From Kumtagia sp963839725 (GTDB lineage Bacteria; Pseudomonadota; Alphaproteobacteria; Rhizobiales; Rhizobiaceae): a DNA stretch of 64,000 nt. Of the stretch, positions 36,100 to 45,981 are shown piece by piece. A program made the translations under genes and the position numbers. The DNA lies in assembly GCA_963839725.1 (NCBI GenBank), contig CAWIWT010000001.1, positions 310,001-374,000 of the forward strand. Reading direction: 5' to 3'. Every line of letters begins with the position of its first letter. The stretch's first letter is position 1. The notes beneath the pieces are model-generated. The model was not told the DNA's origin. It was given only the letters and a program-made list of their open reading frames with translations, and ran no database searches.

Positions 36100-36639
36100 A
36101 TGTCCGACAGCGGTCAGAAGTTCATAAAACGTAACCGCCCGCCTCGTGTTCAAATATCCTACGAGGATCCTTACAACGCCGAAAAACAGGTCGAACTCCC
36201 GTTCGTTATGGGCATCTTGTCCGACCTTTCCGGCAACGCCTCGAAAGTTGCCAAGGCGCCAATGGCGGAACGCAAGTTCGCCAGTGTCGATATGGACAAC
36301 TTCGAGGATTACATGGCGAGCGTCGCGCCCGCTGTGACTTTCCGGACAACCAACAAGTTGAGCGGCGAAGGCAACGAACAGCTTGGCGTAAACCTGACCT
36401 TCAAGAAGATGGAAGACTTCACGCCCGGCGCAATCGCCCGGCAGGTCCCTGCCCTTCGGGCGCTGCTTGAGGCTCGCGATCAGCTCGCAAACCTTCAGCG
36501 CTACATGGACGGCAAGGTCGCCGCCGAGGACCAGCTGAAGAAGCTTCTGGCCGACCCGGAACTGATGAGGACGTTGAAGGAACGCCGCGATGCAGCCATC
36601 ACCGCGAACCCGTCTGAACCAACCGATGAGAACGAGTAA
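36100..36639 (+). CDS. tssB: Type VI secretion contractile sheath small subunit TssB
   Basis: 179 residues. It has the family signature PPRVQISYEDPYNAEKQVELPFVMG near residue 14 and FRTTNKLSGEGNEQLGVNLTF. It pairs with TssC to form the contractile sheath. A clear AGAGGAG ribosome-binding site precedes the ATG. The genes tssA, tssB and tssC are spaced by 80 and 30 bases. Confidence 0.95.
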   Translation: MSDSGQKFIKRNRPPRVQISYEDPYNAEKQVELPFVMGILSDLSGNASKVAKAPMAERKFASVDMDNFEDYMASVAPAVTFRTTNKLSGEGNEQLGVNLTFKKMEDFTPGAIARQVPALRALLEARDQLANLQRYMDGKVAAEDQLKKLLADPELMRTLKERRDAAITANPSEPTDENE

Positions 36640-36669
36640 CTGCGTCGTAACGCGAGCGAGGTAAGAGAA

Positions 36670-38163
36670 GTGGCAACCGAACTTACTCCGGATAAAGTCT
36701 CGAGCAGCACGACGCTTCAAGAAGGCGACGAGTTTTCACAGCTGCTGAAGCAAAGCTTCAAGCCGCGCAGTGAACGTGCAGCAACCGAGGTGGAAAACGC
36801 CGTCAACACGCTTGTCCAGCAAGCGTTGGCGGATTCGAGCCTGATCAAGGACGACGTGCTCGACACGATCGACGAGATGATCTCACGGCTTGACGCGAAG
36901 CTCTCCGAGCAGGTCAACGAGATCCTGCACCAAGAGACCTTCCAACAGATCGAGAGCGCCTGGCGCGGTCTCCACTATATCGTGTTCAACTCAGAAACGG
37001 ACGCGTCGCTGAAACTGCGCGTCATGAACGTGTCCAAGCAGGAGCTCTATCGCGACCTGCGCCTCTATCCCGATGCGAAGTGGGACCAGAGCCCGCTGTT
37101 CAAGTCGATCTACGAGCAGGAATTCGGTACGCTCGGCGGTCATCCGTTCGGCGCGCTGATCGGCGACTATCATTTCGATCACTCGGCTGTCGATATTCGC
37201 GTTCTGCGCGATCTCGGCAAGATTGCCGCCGCCGCGCACGCGCCTATGATCTCGGGCGCCGCTCCGACGCTTATGGGCATGGACTCCTGGACCGAGCTGA
37301 TGAATCCGCGTGATCTCAGCAAGGTCTTCGACACGCCGGATTATGCGGCGTGGAAGTCCCTGCGCGACTCCGAAAATTCGCGTTATGTCGGCCTTTGCAT
37401 GCCACGAGTCCTGGCACGCGAGCCTTATGGCGCGAAGTCCCGGCCGGTCGAAGAGTTCGCCTTCGAGGAACAGACCGACGGGCACAAGGGCGAGAAGTAT
37501 GGGTGGATGAACGCGGCCTATGCAATGGCCGCCAACATCAACCGGGCCTACAAGGAATATGGATGGACAGTACGCATCCGCGGCGTTCAGTCGGGCGGCG
37601 AGGTGATCAACCTGCCGACGCATACATTCCCGACCGACGACGGCGGTGTCGACCTGAAATGTCCGACGGAGATCTCGATCACCGATCGGCGCGAGAACGA
37701 ACTCTCGCGGTCAGGCCTGTTGCCGCTCATCCACCGGAAGAATACAGACAAGGCTGCATTTATTGGGGCGCAGTCGCTGTATCGTCCGAAGAAATACGAC
37801 AAGGAGGAAGCAACGGCCGCCGATAATCTTTCGGCCCGTATTCCTTACATGTTCGCGATTTCGCGCTTCAGCCACTACCTCAAGTGTATGGTGCGCGATC
37901 AGATCGGAGAGACCAAGGAGCGCCAAGAACTGGAGCGCTGGCTGCAAGGCTGGATCAACCAGTATGTTGACGCCGACCCTGTGAACTCTGATTCCATAAC
38001 GAAAGCGCGCAAGCCGCTCGCCGCGGCCCGCGTGGACGTTTTCGAAGATGCGGAGAACCCCGGATTCTACGGGGCACGTTTCTATCTACGCCCGCATTTC
38101 CAACTGGAAGGCATGGATATCGGCATGAGCCTGGTCTCGAGGTTACCGGCAAAAGCAGGATAA
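36670..38163 (+). CDS. tssC: Type VI secretion contractile sheath large subunit TssC
   Basis: 497 residues. Typical TssC motifs are present: QIESAWRGLHYIVFN, GDYHFDHSAVDIRVL and ARIPYMFAISRFSHYLKCMVRD. It forms the outer part of the sheath with TssB and is disassembled by ClpV. The GTG start at 36670 has GAGG and AAGAG just upstream. Confidence 0.96.
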   Translation: MATELTPDKVSSSTTLQEGDEFSQLLKQSFKPRSERAATEVENAVNTLVQQALADSSLIKDDVLDTIDEMISRLDAKLSEQVNEILHQETFQQIESAWRGLHYIVFNSETDASLKLRVMNVSKQELYRDLRLYPDAKWDQSPLFKSIYEQEFGTLGGHPFGALIGDYHFDHSAVDIRVLRDLGKIAAAAHAPMISGAAPTLMGMDSWTELMNPRDLSKVFDTPDYAAWKSLRDSENSRYVGLCMPRVLAREPYGAKSRPVEEFAFEEQTDGHKGEKYGWMNAAYAMAANINRAYKEYGWTVRIRGVQSGGEVINLPTHTFPTDDGGVDLKCPTEISITDRRENELSRSGLLPLIHRKNTDKAAFIGAQSLYRPKKYDKEEATAADNLSARIPYMFAISRFSHYLKCMVRDQIGETKERQELERWLQGWINQYVDADPVNSDSITKARKPLAAARVDVFEDAENPGFYGARFYLRPHFQLEGMDIGMSLVSRLPAKAG

Positions 38164-38246
38164 ACCGCAGCTAGCCGACATCCAAAGCTTGTTTCCAACT
38201 TAGGCAGCAAACACAAGGCGCTGCCTTAACTCTCAGGAGGATTGCA

Positions 38247-38729
38247 ATGGCGCAAGACATGTTTATCAAGATCGGGTCTCTCAAGGGCGAGGGTCAGGAC
38301 AAGGAGTTTCCAGCCTGGATCGACGTTCTCGCCTGGTCGCTCGGAGGCTCGCAAAGCGGTACCGCCCACATGGGCGGCGGTATGGGTGGTGGCAAGGTCA
38401 ACTTGCAGGACTTCTCCTTCACCAAGTACACCGACATTGTTTCCCCCAAGCTGTGGGGCAAGATGTGCACCGGCGAGCATTACGACACCGTTGAGTTCAA
38501 GGCCCGCAAGGCCGGCGGCAAGCCGTTCGTGTACCTTGAAATCAAGATGGAGGACGTGATCGTCACCAGCGTTTCGACGGGCGGAAGCGGCGGCGAAGAC
38601 CGCACGACCGAGAACGTCACGCTGAATTTCAAGAAGTACAAGATTGTCTACAACCAGCAGTCCAAGAGTGGCGGATTGGAGGTCTCCGACAATTTTGGCT
38701 ACGATCTGGCCAAAAACACGAAGGTTTAA
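38247..38729 (+). CDS. hcp: Type VI secretion tube protein Hcp (TssD)
   Basis: 160 residues with the Hcp start MAQDMFIKIGSLKGEGQD, the extended loop region and VTSVSTGGSGGEDRTTENVTLNF near the C-terminus. It forms the hexameric inner tube that is fired out of the cell. A strong AGGAGG site lies before the ATG. A stable hairpin follows at 38787, which may cap the abundant hcp message and reduce expression of the next genes. Confidence 0.95.
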   Translation: MAQDMFIKIGSLKGEGQDKEFPAWIDVLAWSLGGSQSGTAHMGGGMGGGKVNLQDFSFTKYTDIVSPKLWGKMCTGEHYDTVEFKARKAGGKPFVYLEIKMEDVIVTSVSTGGSGGEDRTTENVTLNFKKYKIVYNQQSKSGGLEVSDNFGYDLAKNTKV

Positions 38730-38786
38730 GGCCCGCCGCGTTTGGTCCAGTAGCTTGCGGGTCTTACCTGCTTGTACTGCGCAACA

Positions 38787-38813
38787 ACTGCCGGCCCTCG
38801 CGGCCGGCAGTTT
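38787..38813 (+). terminator. Strong hairpin after hcp (terminator or attenuator)
   Basis: A perfect 10-base stem, ACTGCCGGCC with GGCCGGCAGT, around the loop CTCGC is followed by only a short T-run and TTTCATTT. It lies 57 bases after the hcp stop and 33 bases before tssE. Partial termination would give more Hcp than the other parts, which fits the need for many copies. Confidence 0.6.
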
Positions 38814-38845
38814 CATTTGAACTTGCGACGGGATGTCTGGCGGCG

Positions 38846-39394
38846 ATGCGAAAAGTCGGCAAGGATAGCCAGTATCAAGCGCCTTTGATGTCGGCCTTCC
38901 GCGAGGCGTTCGATGCCCGCGACGCCAAGGAAAATCCCGTGCGTGTCGTCGATGGGGAGCGCGTCATCGAAGGGCGCAACGCGCGCCAGCGGCGTGGCGA
39001 CGAGTTTGCGCTGAAGCGCGATCTATCGGTTGATCTGGTCGCGCTGATGAACACGATCAATCTCGATTCCGCGCAATCCCTCGAGGGCTTGGATTACGTG
39101 CGCGATTCAGTGCTGAACTATGGCTTGCCCGACGTGTCCTTTCTTCACAGCGAGGAGGTTGGCGTGGATGCCATTCGCGACCATCTCGCGCGTGTGCTGA
39201 TGACCTACGAGCCGAGGATCATTGCCGACACGATCAACATCGACAAGGAAATCAAAACCAACGAAGTCGATCAGCGGGTGCAGTTCAGCGTCTCCTGCGA
39301 GATGTTCTGTACGCCCGTCGATGTCGCTGTGAACTTCGTTGCGGAACTGGAAGTCAGTTCCGGCAAGGTCAACCTGACCCGTTTGCCGGTCTGA
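38846..39394 (+). CDS. tssE: Type VI secretion baseplate protein TssE (gp25-like)
   Basis: 182 residues with the gp25-like lysozyme fold segments VDLVALMNTINLDSAQSLEGL and SVLNYGLPDVSFL, and near the end YEPRIIADTINI. It is a baseplate wedge component. It follows hcp after a hairpin and precedes tssF by 16 bases. Confidence 0.92.
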   Translation: MRKVGKDSQYQAPLMSAFREAFDARDAKENPVRVVDGERVIEGRNARQRRGDEFALKRDLSVDLVALMNTINLDSAQSLEGLDYVRDSVLNYGLPDVSFLHSEEVGVDAIRDHLARVLMTYEPRIIADTINIDKEIKTNEVDQRVQFSVSCEMFCTPVDVAVNFVAELEVSSGKVNLTRLPV

Positions 39395-39410
39395 GAGGAA
39401 TGAACCCGGC

Positions 39411-41367
39411 ATGAATCGCGACTTTCTCGAGCTCTATCAACTGGAACTGAAGCAGCTTTACGAGAAGTCGCGGCAATTCGCCGAGGAGTATCCTGGCGTT
39501 GCCCGCCGCCTTGGCGGCCTCATCGAAGACAAGATGGATCCGGGCATCGCCGGGCTGCTCGAAGGCGCGGCCTTCATGGCGGCGCGCGTCCAGCTCAAGA
39601 TCAAGAGCGAGTTCTCGGAGTTTACATCGTCACTGCTTGACCAGCTGGTGCCGGACTATCTCGCGCCGGTACCGTCGGCCGCCCTCATCGAGGCAGCTCC
39701 TTCGTTCGATGACGGCAACCTCAAGGACGGAATAAGCTTTCCGGCCGGCTCTTATGTGGACGCCGTCTATGTCGAACAGCAGCAGCGGATTTCCTGCCGC
39801 TTCCGGCTTTGCGACACGCTGACCACCTGGCCACTGCATCTTGAAACCGCGCAGTATTTCGCGGCGCCTCCGCCACTGCAGGCGCTTGGGCTGGAAATCC
39901 TGCCCGGGGTCACTGCCGGGCTTCGGCTGGGCTTTCGCCGGCGCACCGAGAAACTGTCGGACGACAAGCCTGGCGTCACACCGGCCGGCGCACCGGTCAG
40001 CGAGTTGCCGCTCGAGGTGCTGCCGATCCATCTCGTTGGCACCGAGGTCGACAGCGTCGCGCTTTACGAGCAGATCTTCGCGAATTGCAAACGCGTAACG
40101 CTCCGCTATCTCGATCAGTTCGGCGATCCGAAATTCGTAGCGCTGCCGCCCGATCTCGTGGCACAGATCGGCTTCGAGGACGGCGACGCGCTCTTTGGCC
40201 AGCATGGCCGCGTCTTCCGCGGCTTCTCATTGCTCCGCGACTTCTTCGTCTTTCCACAGAAGTTTCTTGGTTTCCGCCTTGAGAAACTGCGTTCCGCGCT
40301 GGCTCAAGTGAAGGGCGCGCATGCCTTTGACCTGCTGTTCGAATTCGACACCGCGATACCCGCGCCTCGCCTCGGTCGTATCGCCACCCAGCTTCTCGCT
40401 CTATTCCGCGACCGTCGCCAATCTGTTCGAGATGCAATGCAGCCGCGTGCCGGTGCGGCGCAATGAATTCGAGCATCACGTGATTGCCGATCGAAGCCGC
40501 TGGATGGACTACGAGGTCTACCGCGTGCTCGACGTTTTCGCGCATTACAGCGGCACCAGCGAAAAGGTTCGCGTCTTCCCGCTTTACAGCCTGCCCACGG
40601 ACAGCACGCCCCTTGGCGAGGCGCTTTTCCATACGACACGGCGCCTGCCCCGGCGCGAGACCGTTCAGGAACAGCGTATCGGGGCGCGCGCAAACTATGT
40701 CGGCTCGGAAATCTTCCTCTCGCTGCGCGAGCCCGCCGATATCGATGAGGACGACCGGGTGCGAGAGCTGAGCGTTCGCGCTCTGGTCACCAACCGCCAC
40801 CTGACCGAACAATTGCCGGTGGGTGAAGCCGGAACCGACTTCTACCTTTCCGACAACACGTCGCTGCCACTGCGCTGCCTCGCCGGCCCGACCACGCCGC
40901 GCGAGTCCATCATGACGATGGAACGCCGCAATCGCACTGCAACGCCGTCAGGAGCGATAGCCTGGAAGCTGATCAACCTTTTGTCGCTCAATCATCTCGG
41001 CTTGACCGACCGCAGCCCGCAGGACCGCGCCGGCGGCTTGCGTGAATTGCTCGGTCTGTTCGCCGGACTGTCGGATGTGGTGACCGAGCGGCGCATTCGC
41101 GGCATCCTCGGCATTTCGAGCCGGCCGATGACGCGGCGGTTGCGTCAGGCGAATGGCTTCAATGCCGCACGCGGCATCGAGATCACAGTCAAGTTCGACG
41201 AGCGCGCATTCGAAGGCAACGGCATCATGCTGCTTGGCGCGGTGCTCGACCGCTTCTTCGCCGAATACACATCGGTGAACAGCTTCACAGAAACCGTTAT
41301 CGAGTCGGCGCAGCGCGGCATCATCAAGCGATGGCCGCCGCGTGCGGGAAATGGCGAGTCGCTATGA
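39411..41367 (+). pseudogene. tssF: Type VI secretion baseplate protein TssF, frameshifted
   Basis: Two frames together give a normal TssF of about 650 residues. The first starts at 39411 (LYQLELKQLYEKSRQFAEEYPGVA is typical) and runs to FDLLFEFDTAIP. The family sequence then continues in the +1 frame with PRLASVVSPPSFSLYSATVANLFE to the stop at 41365-41367. Removing one C from the CCC at about 40361-40363 restores TAIPRLASVV exactly, so a one-base homopolymer insertion explains the break. If genuine, TssF would be cut and secretion lost, yet every other core gene is intact, so a sequencing error is the better guess. The last codon overlaps tssG (ATGA). Confidence 0.88.
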
Positions 41368-42416
41368 GTTTTCGCGACGGGCTGCGCGCCGAGCCATATG
41401 GCTTCGATTTCTTCACGACGATGCGCGAGTTCGAGCGCTCGAACAAGGCCAAGCCGCGTATCAGCGAGAGCAGTGTGGTGGCTGAGGAAATCGTCAGCCT
41501 CGGCCAGGACCCATTCATGGAGTTCCCCGCCTCCAACCTGACCGGCTACCAGGACACGCCGAACGGCACGCCGAAGGTCCGCACGCGCTTCCTCGGGTAT
41601 TTCGGACCGCAGGGCGCCTTGCCGCTCAGTACCACCAACGAGGCGCATTACTGGTCGTCGCAGCGCGACGAATCCTACGTGCATTTTACCGACATCTTTT
41701 CCAACCGCTTCCTGCAGCTGTTTTTCCGCGCTTGGGCGGACGCCCGGCCGATTGCGCAGGCAGACCGGCCCGAAGACGATCGCTTCTTCGACTTTGTCGG
41801 CTCGTTCACGGGGATCGGCACCGAGGCTTTCTTCGATCGCGACAGCGTTCCGGACATCGCCAAGATATCGTTCGCGGGGCTCACCGGATCGCGCATCAAG
41901 AGCGCGGTGCGGCTCAAGCAATTGGTCGAAAGCGTGCTGCGGGTCAAAGCCGACATCGAGGAGCGCGTCGGCTGCTGGCTGGTTTTCGAGGTTTCAGATC
42001 AGATGGCGCTCGGTGCGCGCCATTCGGGACTGGGTGTCGACGCAGCGCTCGGCGTTCGCGCCTATAGCATCAACGACAAGATCCGCATCGGCATCATCGC
42101 GACCAACCTTGAGCAGTACCGGCGACTGCTTCCGGGCGGTGATCTATCCGAAATTCTGACCGACCTCGTTTTCTACTACCTTGGTCACCGTTTCGAATTC
42201 GACGTAGAGTTGGGGCTCGATGCTGAATTGGCGCCGCCTGCCCGCCTGGGGGTTTCCGGTGAACTGGGATGGACATCCTGGATGGCACCGAAAAAGCCGC
42301 CGGAAGGCGAAAAGGTTTACGTCCGCGACGCGCGCTTCGATCCGATGGCGCGCCGCGCGAATGTTGCAAGCAATTCGAAGGAAGCCGTACGCAAAAAATC
42401 AGGAGGACGCCCGTGA
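41364..42416 (+). CDS. tssG: Type VI secretion baseplate protein TssG
   Basis: 350 residues. It has the TssG opening with YGFDFFTTMREFERSN, the conserved RTRFLGYFGPQGALPL and FSNRFLQLFFRAWADARP. It forms the baseplate wedge with TssE, TssF and TssK. The ATG at 41364 overlaps the tssF stop by 4 bases, and its own stop overlaps the GTG of tssH. Confidence 0.93.
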   Translation: MSFRDGLRAEPYGFDFFTTMREFERSNKAKPRISESSVVAEEIVSLGQDPFMEFPASNLTGYQDTPNGTPKVRTRFLGYFGPQGALPLSTTNEAHYWSSQRDESYVHFTDIFSNRFLQLFFRAWADARPIAQADRPEDDRFFDFVGSFTGIGTEAFFDRDSVPDIAKISFAGLTGSRIKSAVRLKQLVESVLRVKADIEERVGCWLVFEVSDQMALGARHSGLGVDAALGVRAYSINDKIRIGIIATNLEQYRRLLPGGDLSEILTDLVFYYLGHRFEFDVELGLDAELAPPARLGVSGELGWTSWMAPKKPPEGEKVYVRDARFDPMARRANVASNSKEAVRKKSGGRP

Positions 42417-45157
42417 GCGACATTAGCCTTGAAACGGTGACCGGGAAACTGAACCGCGTTGGATATGATGCCTTCATGCAGGCGCTGCGCCACGCAAAGG
42501 GGGCGGGCAACCGCAATGTCGAACTGGCGCATTGGATGCAGCACATCCTCGGCAACGACCGCTCCGACATCTCACTCACCGTCGATCACTACAAGCTCGA
42601 CCGCGCGAAACTACTGAAAGACATCGAAACCGCGGTCAACGGCTTTCGCAAGAACGAGACGGAGATGCCTGGTATCTCGAATCAGATCACCGACCTGCTC
42701 GACCGTGGCTGGTACTATGCCACCCTGTTCTTCGGCGAGACGCAGATCCGCACGGGGCACCTGCTGGTCGGAGCGCTCAAGTCCCGCGAATTGCGGCGGG
42801 CGCTGCAGCAGATTTCCGCCCAATTCGGGCAGATCAACGATGACATCCTTGCCTCGGAATCGCGAAAGGTCTGGGGCCAGTCGGACGAAGAAAACCTACG
42901 CCCGATGGACGGCTCCGGGCTCACCGCCCGCCCGGCCGGCGCGGGCGGCGACACGCCAGCGTCGCGGGGTACGACGGCACTCGACCGCTTCTCCATCGAC
43001 ATGACCGCTGCGGCAGCGTCCGGCAAGATGGACCCGGTGCTTGGCCGCGACGACGAAATCCGCCAGATCATAGACGTGCTGATGCGGCGGCGGCAGAACA
43101 ATCCGATCCTCACCGGTGAGGCAGGCGTCGGCAAGACCGCCGTGGTTGAAGGCTTTGCCCAGCGGCTCGCCGCCGGCGATGTGCCGCCACAACTGCGCGG
43201 CGTTCGGCTCTGCGCGCTCGATATCGGCCTGATGCAGGCCGGCGCCTCGATGAAGGGCGAGTTCGAACAGCGTCTGCGTTCGGTGATCGACGAGGTGCAG
43301 GCCTCGCCCACACCGATCATCCTGTTCATCGACGAAGCGCACACGCTGATCGGGGCGGGCGGCGCACAAGGTACCGGCGATGCCGCCAACTTGCTGAAGC
43401 CAGCCCTGGCGCGCGGCACGCTGCGTACCATCGGCGCTACCACCTGGGCGGAATATCGGCAGTATTTCGAGAAGGACCCGGCGCTGACACGGCGTTTCCA
43501 GCCTGTCAACGTAGACGAACCCTCCATCGAGAAATGCACCACCATGCTGCGCGGCATTCTGGAGCCGATGGAACAGCATCACGGCGTCCGCATTTCCGAC
43601 GAGGCGGTTATGGCGGCGGTCGCGCTGTCGGCGCGCTACATCCCGGCGCGGCAGCTGCCCGACAAGGCGGTCAGCCTGCTCGACACGGCCTGCGCGCGCG
43701 TCGCCATCAGCCAATCCACGACGCCTGCCGCGGTCGCCGACCTCAAGGCCGTCATCGAGTCGCGCCGCAAAGAGCTTGCCGCACAGGAGCGCGAGGCCGA
43801 ACTTGGCCGCACCGACGAAGAGCGCATCGAGGAACTGAAGGTCGAGATCACCGACACAGAAGCGAAGCTCGCCGCGCTCGAACAGGATTTCGCCCGCGAG
43901 AAGGGAATTGTCGATGAGATCATGAAGTTGCGCACGAAGATCGCCAAGCCGCAAGCAGCGGCGGCGACCGGCGTTGCGCAAGACGGCACGGCGGTCGGTA
44001 GCGCCGACGGCGCAACGCCTGAGGCTGCAAACACCAACACTGAGCCCAGCGCGTCGGAGACCGCCCCGGATGTCGATCCAAAGGCTGAACTCGGCGGCAG
44101 GCTGTCGGATCTCGACGCCATCAGCCCCGACATGCGCATGATCTATGCGCATGTCGATGAACCAGCGGTCGCGTCGGTTGTCGCGGATTGGACGGGCATT
44201 CCCGTCGGTCGCATGGTCAAGGACGAGGTCCAGACGGTCTTGCAGCTCGCCGAAACCATGGGGAAACGCGTCGTCGGCCAGTCGCACGGCCTGTCGATGA
44301 TCGCCAAGCGCATCGAGACCAACCGCGCCAAGCTCGACAATCCGAACAAGCCGATCGGCGTGTTCATGCTGTGCGGCCCATCGGGCGTCGGCAAGACCGA
44401 GACCGCACTGGCGCTCGCCGAGTCGCTTTATGGCGGCGAGCAGAACATGATCACCATCAACATGTCGGAGTTCCAGGAAGCGCACACCGTCTCGGCGCTG
44501 AAGGGAGCGCCTCCCGGCTATGTCGGCTATGGCGAAGGCGGCCGGCTGACCGAGGCGGTGCGCCGCAAGCCCTATAGCGTCGTGCTGCTCGACGAGGTCG
44601 AGAAGGCGCACCCGGATGTGCATGAGCTGTTCTTCCAGGTGTTCGACAAGGGCCAGATGGAAGACGGCACCGGACGGCGCATCGACTTCAAGAACACGTT
44701 GATCATCCTGACGTCGAATGTCGGCACCGAGGTCATCATGCAGATGGCCGAGGACGGCAAGACGCGCCCCGATCCGGAAACATTGAACCAGGCGCTGAAG
44801 CCATCGCTGACGCAAGTCTTCCCGCCGGCGTTGCTCGGCCGCATTGTAACAATTCCCTATTTTCCGCTTTCCGGAGAAATGCTGGGCGGCATCGTTCGGT
44901 TACAACTCAACCGGATAAAGAAACGCATAGAGGAAAATCACGACGCCGAATTCATCTATTCAGATGCGGTCGTCGAGCACATTGTCTCGCAGTGCAAGGA
45001 CCCGGATTCAGGTGGACGCATGATCGACAACATCATCACCAATACATTGTTGCCCGAGCTTTCGCGTCATTTCCTGAATCGCGCCATGGAAAAACAGGAG
45101 ATTTCGCGAGCCGCCGTCGACGTCAAGGACGGGGCTTTCGCATACGAAGTCGGGTGA
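42413..45157 (+). CDS. clpV: Type VI secretion ATPase TssH (ClpV)
   Basis: 914 residues. The N-terminal Clp-N domain binds TssC. The first AAA+ domain has Walker A GEAGVGKTAVVEGFAQRL and Walker B ILFIDEAHTLIG. A middle domain with coiled coil follows, then the second AAA+ domain with GPSGVGKTETALALAE and VVLLDEVEKAHPDV. It recycles contracted sheath. The GTG at 42413 follows AGGAGG and overlaps the tssG stop; an earlier in-frame ATG at 42269 lies inside tssG and is not favoured. A low-complexity Ala/Thr-rich stretch lies between the middle and second AAA+ domains (near residues 515-560). Confidence 0.95.
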   Translation: MSDISLETVTGKLNRVGYDAFMQALRHAKGAGNRNVELAHWMQHILGNDRSDISLTVDHYKLDRAKLLKDIETAVNGFRKNETEMPGISNQITDLLDRGWYYATLFFGETQIRTGHLLVGALKSRELRRALQQISAQFGQINDDILASESRKVWGQSDEENLRPMDGSGLTARPAGAGGDTPASRGTTALDRFSIDMTAAAASGKMDPVLGRDDEIRQIIDVLMRRRQNNPILTGEAGVGKTAVVEGFAQRLAAGDVPPQLRGVRLCALDIGLMQAGASMKGEFEQRLRSVIDEVQASPTPIILFIDEAHTLIGAGGAQGTGDAANLLKPALARGTLRTIGATTWAEYRQYFEKDPALTRRFQPVNVDEPSIEKCTTMLRGILEPMEQHHGVRISDEAVMAAVALSARYIPARQLPDKAVSLLDTACARVAISQSTTPAAVADLKAVIESRRKELAAQEREAELGRTDEERIEELKVEITDTEAKLAALEQDFAREKGIVDEIMKLRTKIAKPQAAAATGVAQDGTAVGSADGATPEAANTNTEPSASETAPDVDPKAELGGRLSDLDAISPDMRMIYAHVDEPAVASVVADWTGIPVGRMVKDEVQTVLQLAETMGKRVVGQSHGLSMIAKRIETNRAKLDNPNKPIGVFMLCGPSGVGKTETALALAESLYGGEQNMITINMSEFQEAHTVSALKGAPPGYVGYGEGGRLTEAVRRKPYSVVLLDEVEKAHPDVHELFFQVFDKGQMEDGTGRRIDFKNTLIILTSNVGTEVIMQMAEDGKTRPDPETLNQALKPSLTQVFPPALLGRIVTIPYFPLSGEMLGGIVRLQLNRIKKRIEENHDAEFIYSDAVVEHIVSQCKDPDSGGRMIDNIITNTLLPELSRHFLNRAMEKQEISRAAVDVKDGAFAYEVG

Positions 45158-45352
45158 GACGTGCCGGGGCGGGCAAGCTTTCCGGTTCCAGAACTGAAAA
45201 GCGGACGCGGTCATGTGACTGCGTAATTCGCTGCTGTGTGCCGTGGCGGAGGGCGGTGGCATGCGCCCAAGCAACGCTTGTGTATGCTTCATTTATGGAG
45301 CCGGCCCATCGAACCGATGGTTTCCCGCAACCCGTCACATGGAGGAATAGTC

Positions 45353-45886
45353 ATGAAGTACGATGTGCCGCTTCTCACACAGTCCGTCAGTCCGATCTGC
45401 TATGTCGTCGCTGCGGCGATGGTGCAGAAATATTGGCAGCCCGACTTCGACACCACGAACCTAACCGGCGGCTGGGATCCGAACAATTCCTGTATTCCAG
45501 GCGCCAAAGTGCAAGGCCTCTATACCCAGCGCCTGCGGCGGGCCGGTTTCGCGATGATCGACAAGCCAGCGACGCCATTCGACGCCGCAGCGATCGACAG
45601 GCAGCTTCGCCAGTTCGGTCCACTGGTTCTCAATCACTTCGTGGCCAATTTCAACTACGGTTCAGGGCGCGGCGGCAAGCAGCGAGCCGATGCGACAGGC
45701 ATCCATGCGGTGGTGGTTACCGGGATCGAGGGTAACCGATCGTTCTTCAACAACCCTTGGGGCGACAAGGACGTTGAAATTCCCTCCAGCGATCTCACCG
45801 CGTCAATCGCCCAGTCCTATGCGCATCCCTACAATGCCCTCTTCTACGCCAATGCGTCGCCGCTAGAGCAGAATATCCTGGACTGA
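45353..45886 (+). CDS. Papain-like cysteine protease (AvrRpt2-type fold), candidate effector
   Basis: 177 residues. The candidate catalytic set is Cys16 (LTQSVSPICYVVAAAM), His118 (ATGIHAVVVTG) and Asn134 (FFNNPWGD), with spacing like that of AvrRpt2/papain-like proteases. There is no signal peptide. A GGAGGA site lies before the ATG. It follows clpV on the same strand after 195 bases and is the only small enzyme of toxin type in the locus, so it may be a secreted effector or a housekeeping protease. No obvious immunity gene is next to it. Confidence 0.75.
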   Translation: MKYDVPLLTQSVSPICYVVAAAMVQKYWQPDFDTTNLTGGWDPNNSCIPGAKVQGLYTQRLRRAGFAMIDKPATPFDAAAIDRQLRQFGPLVLNHFVANFNYGSGRGGKQRADATGIHAVVVTGIEGNRSFFNNPWGDKDVEIPSSDLTASIAQSYAHPYNALFYANASPLEQNILD

Positions 45887-45981
45887 TATGACGTGGCTGG
45901 ACTTCCCGCGCGGCAGAAGAGGCGCAAATTTTTGAACGAGGAGCCCTGAGATGGGACACGTCGTCTCGCGGGCGCCTTCGA

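Noticed and set aside
42896..44815. Long open frame (639 codons) antisense to clpV
   Set aside because: It mirrors the GC-rich codon pattern of clpV, has no family resemblance and no ribosome-binding site.
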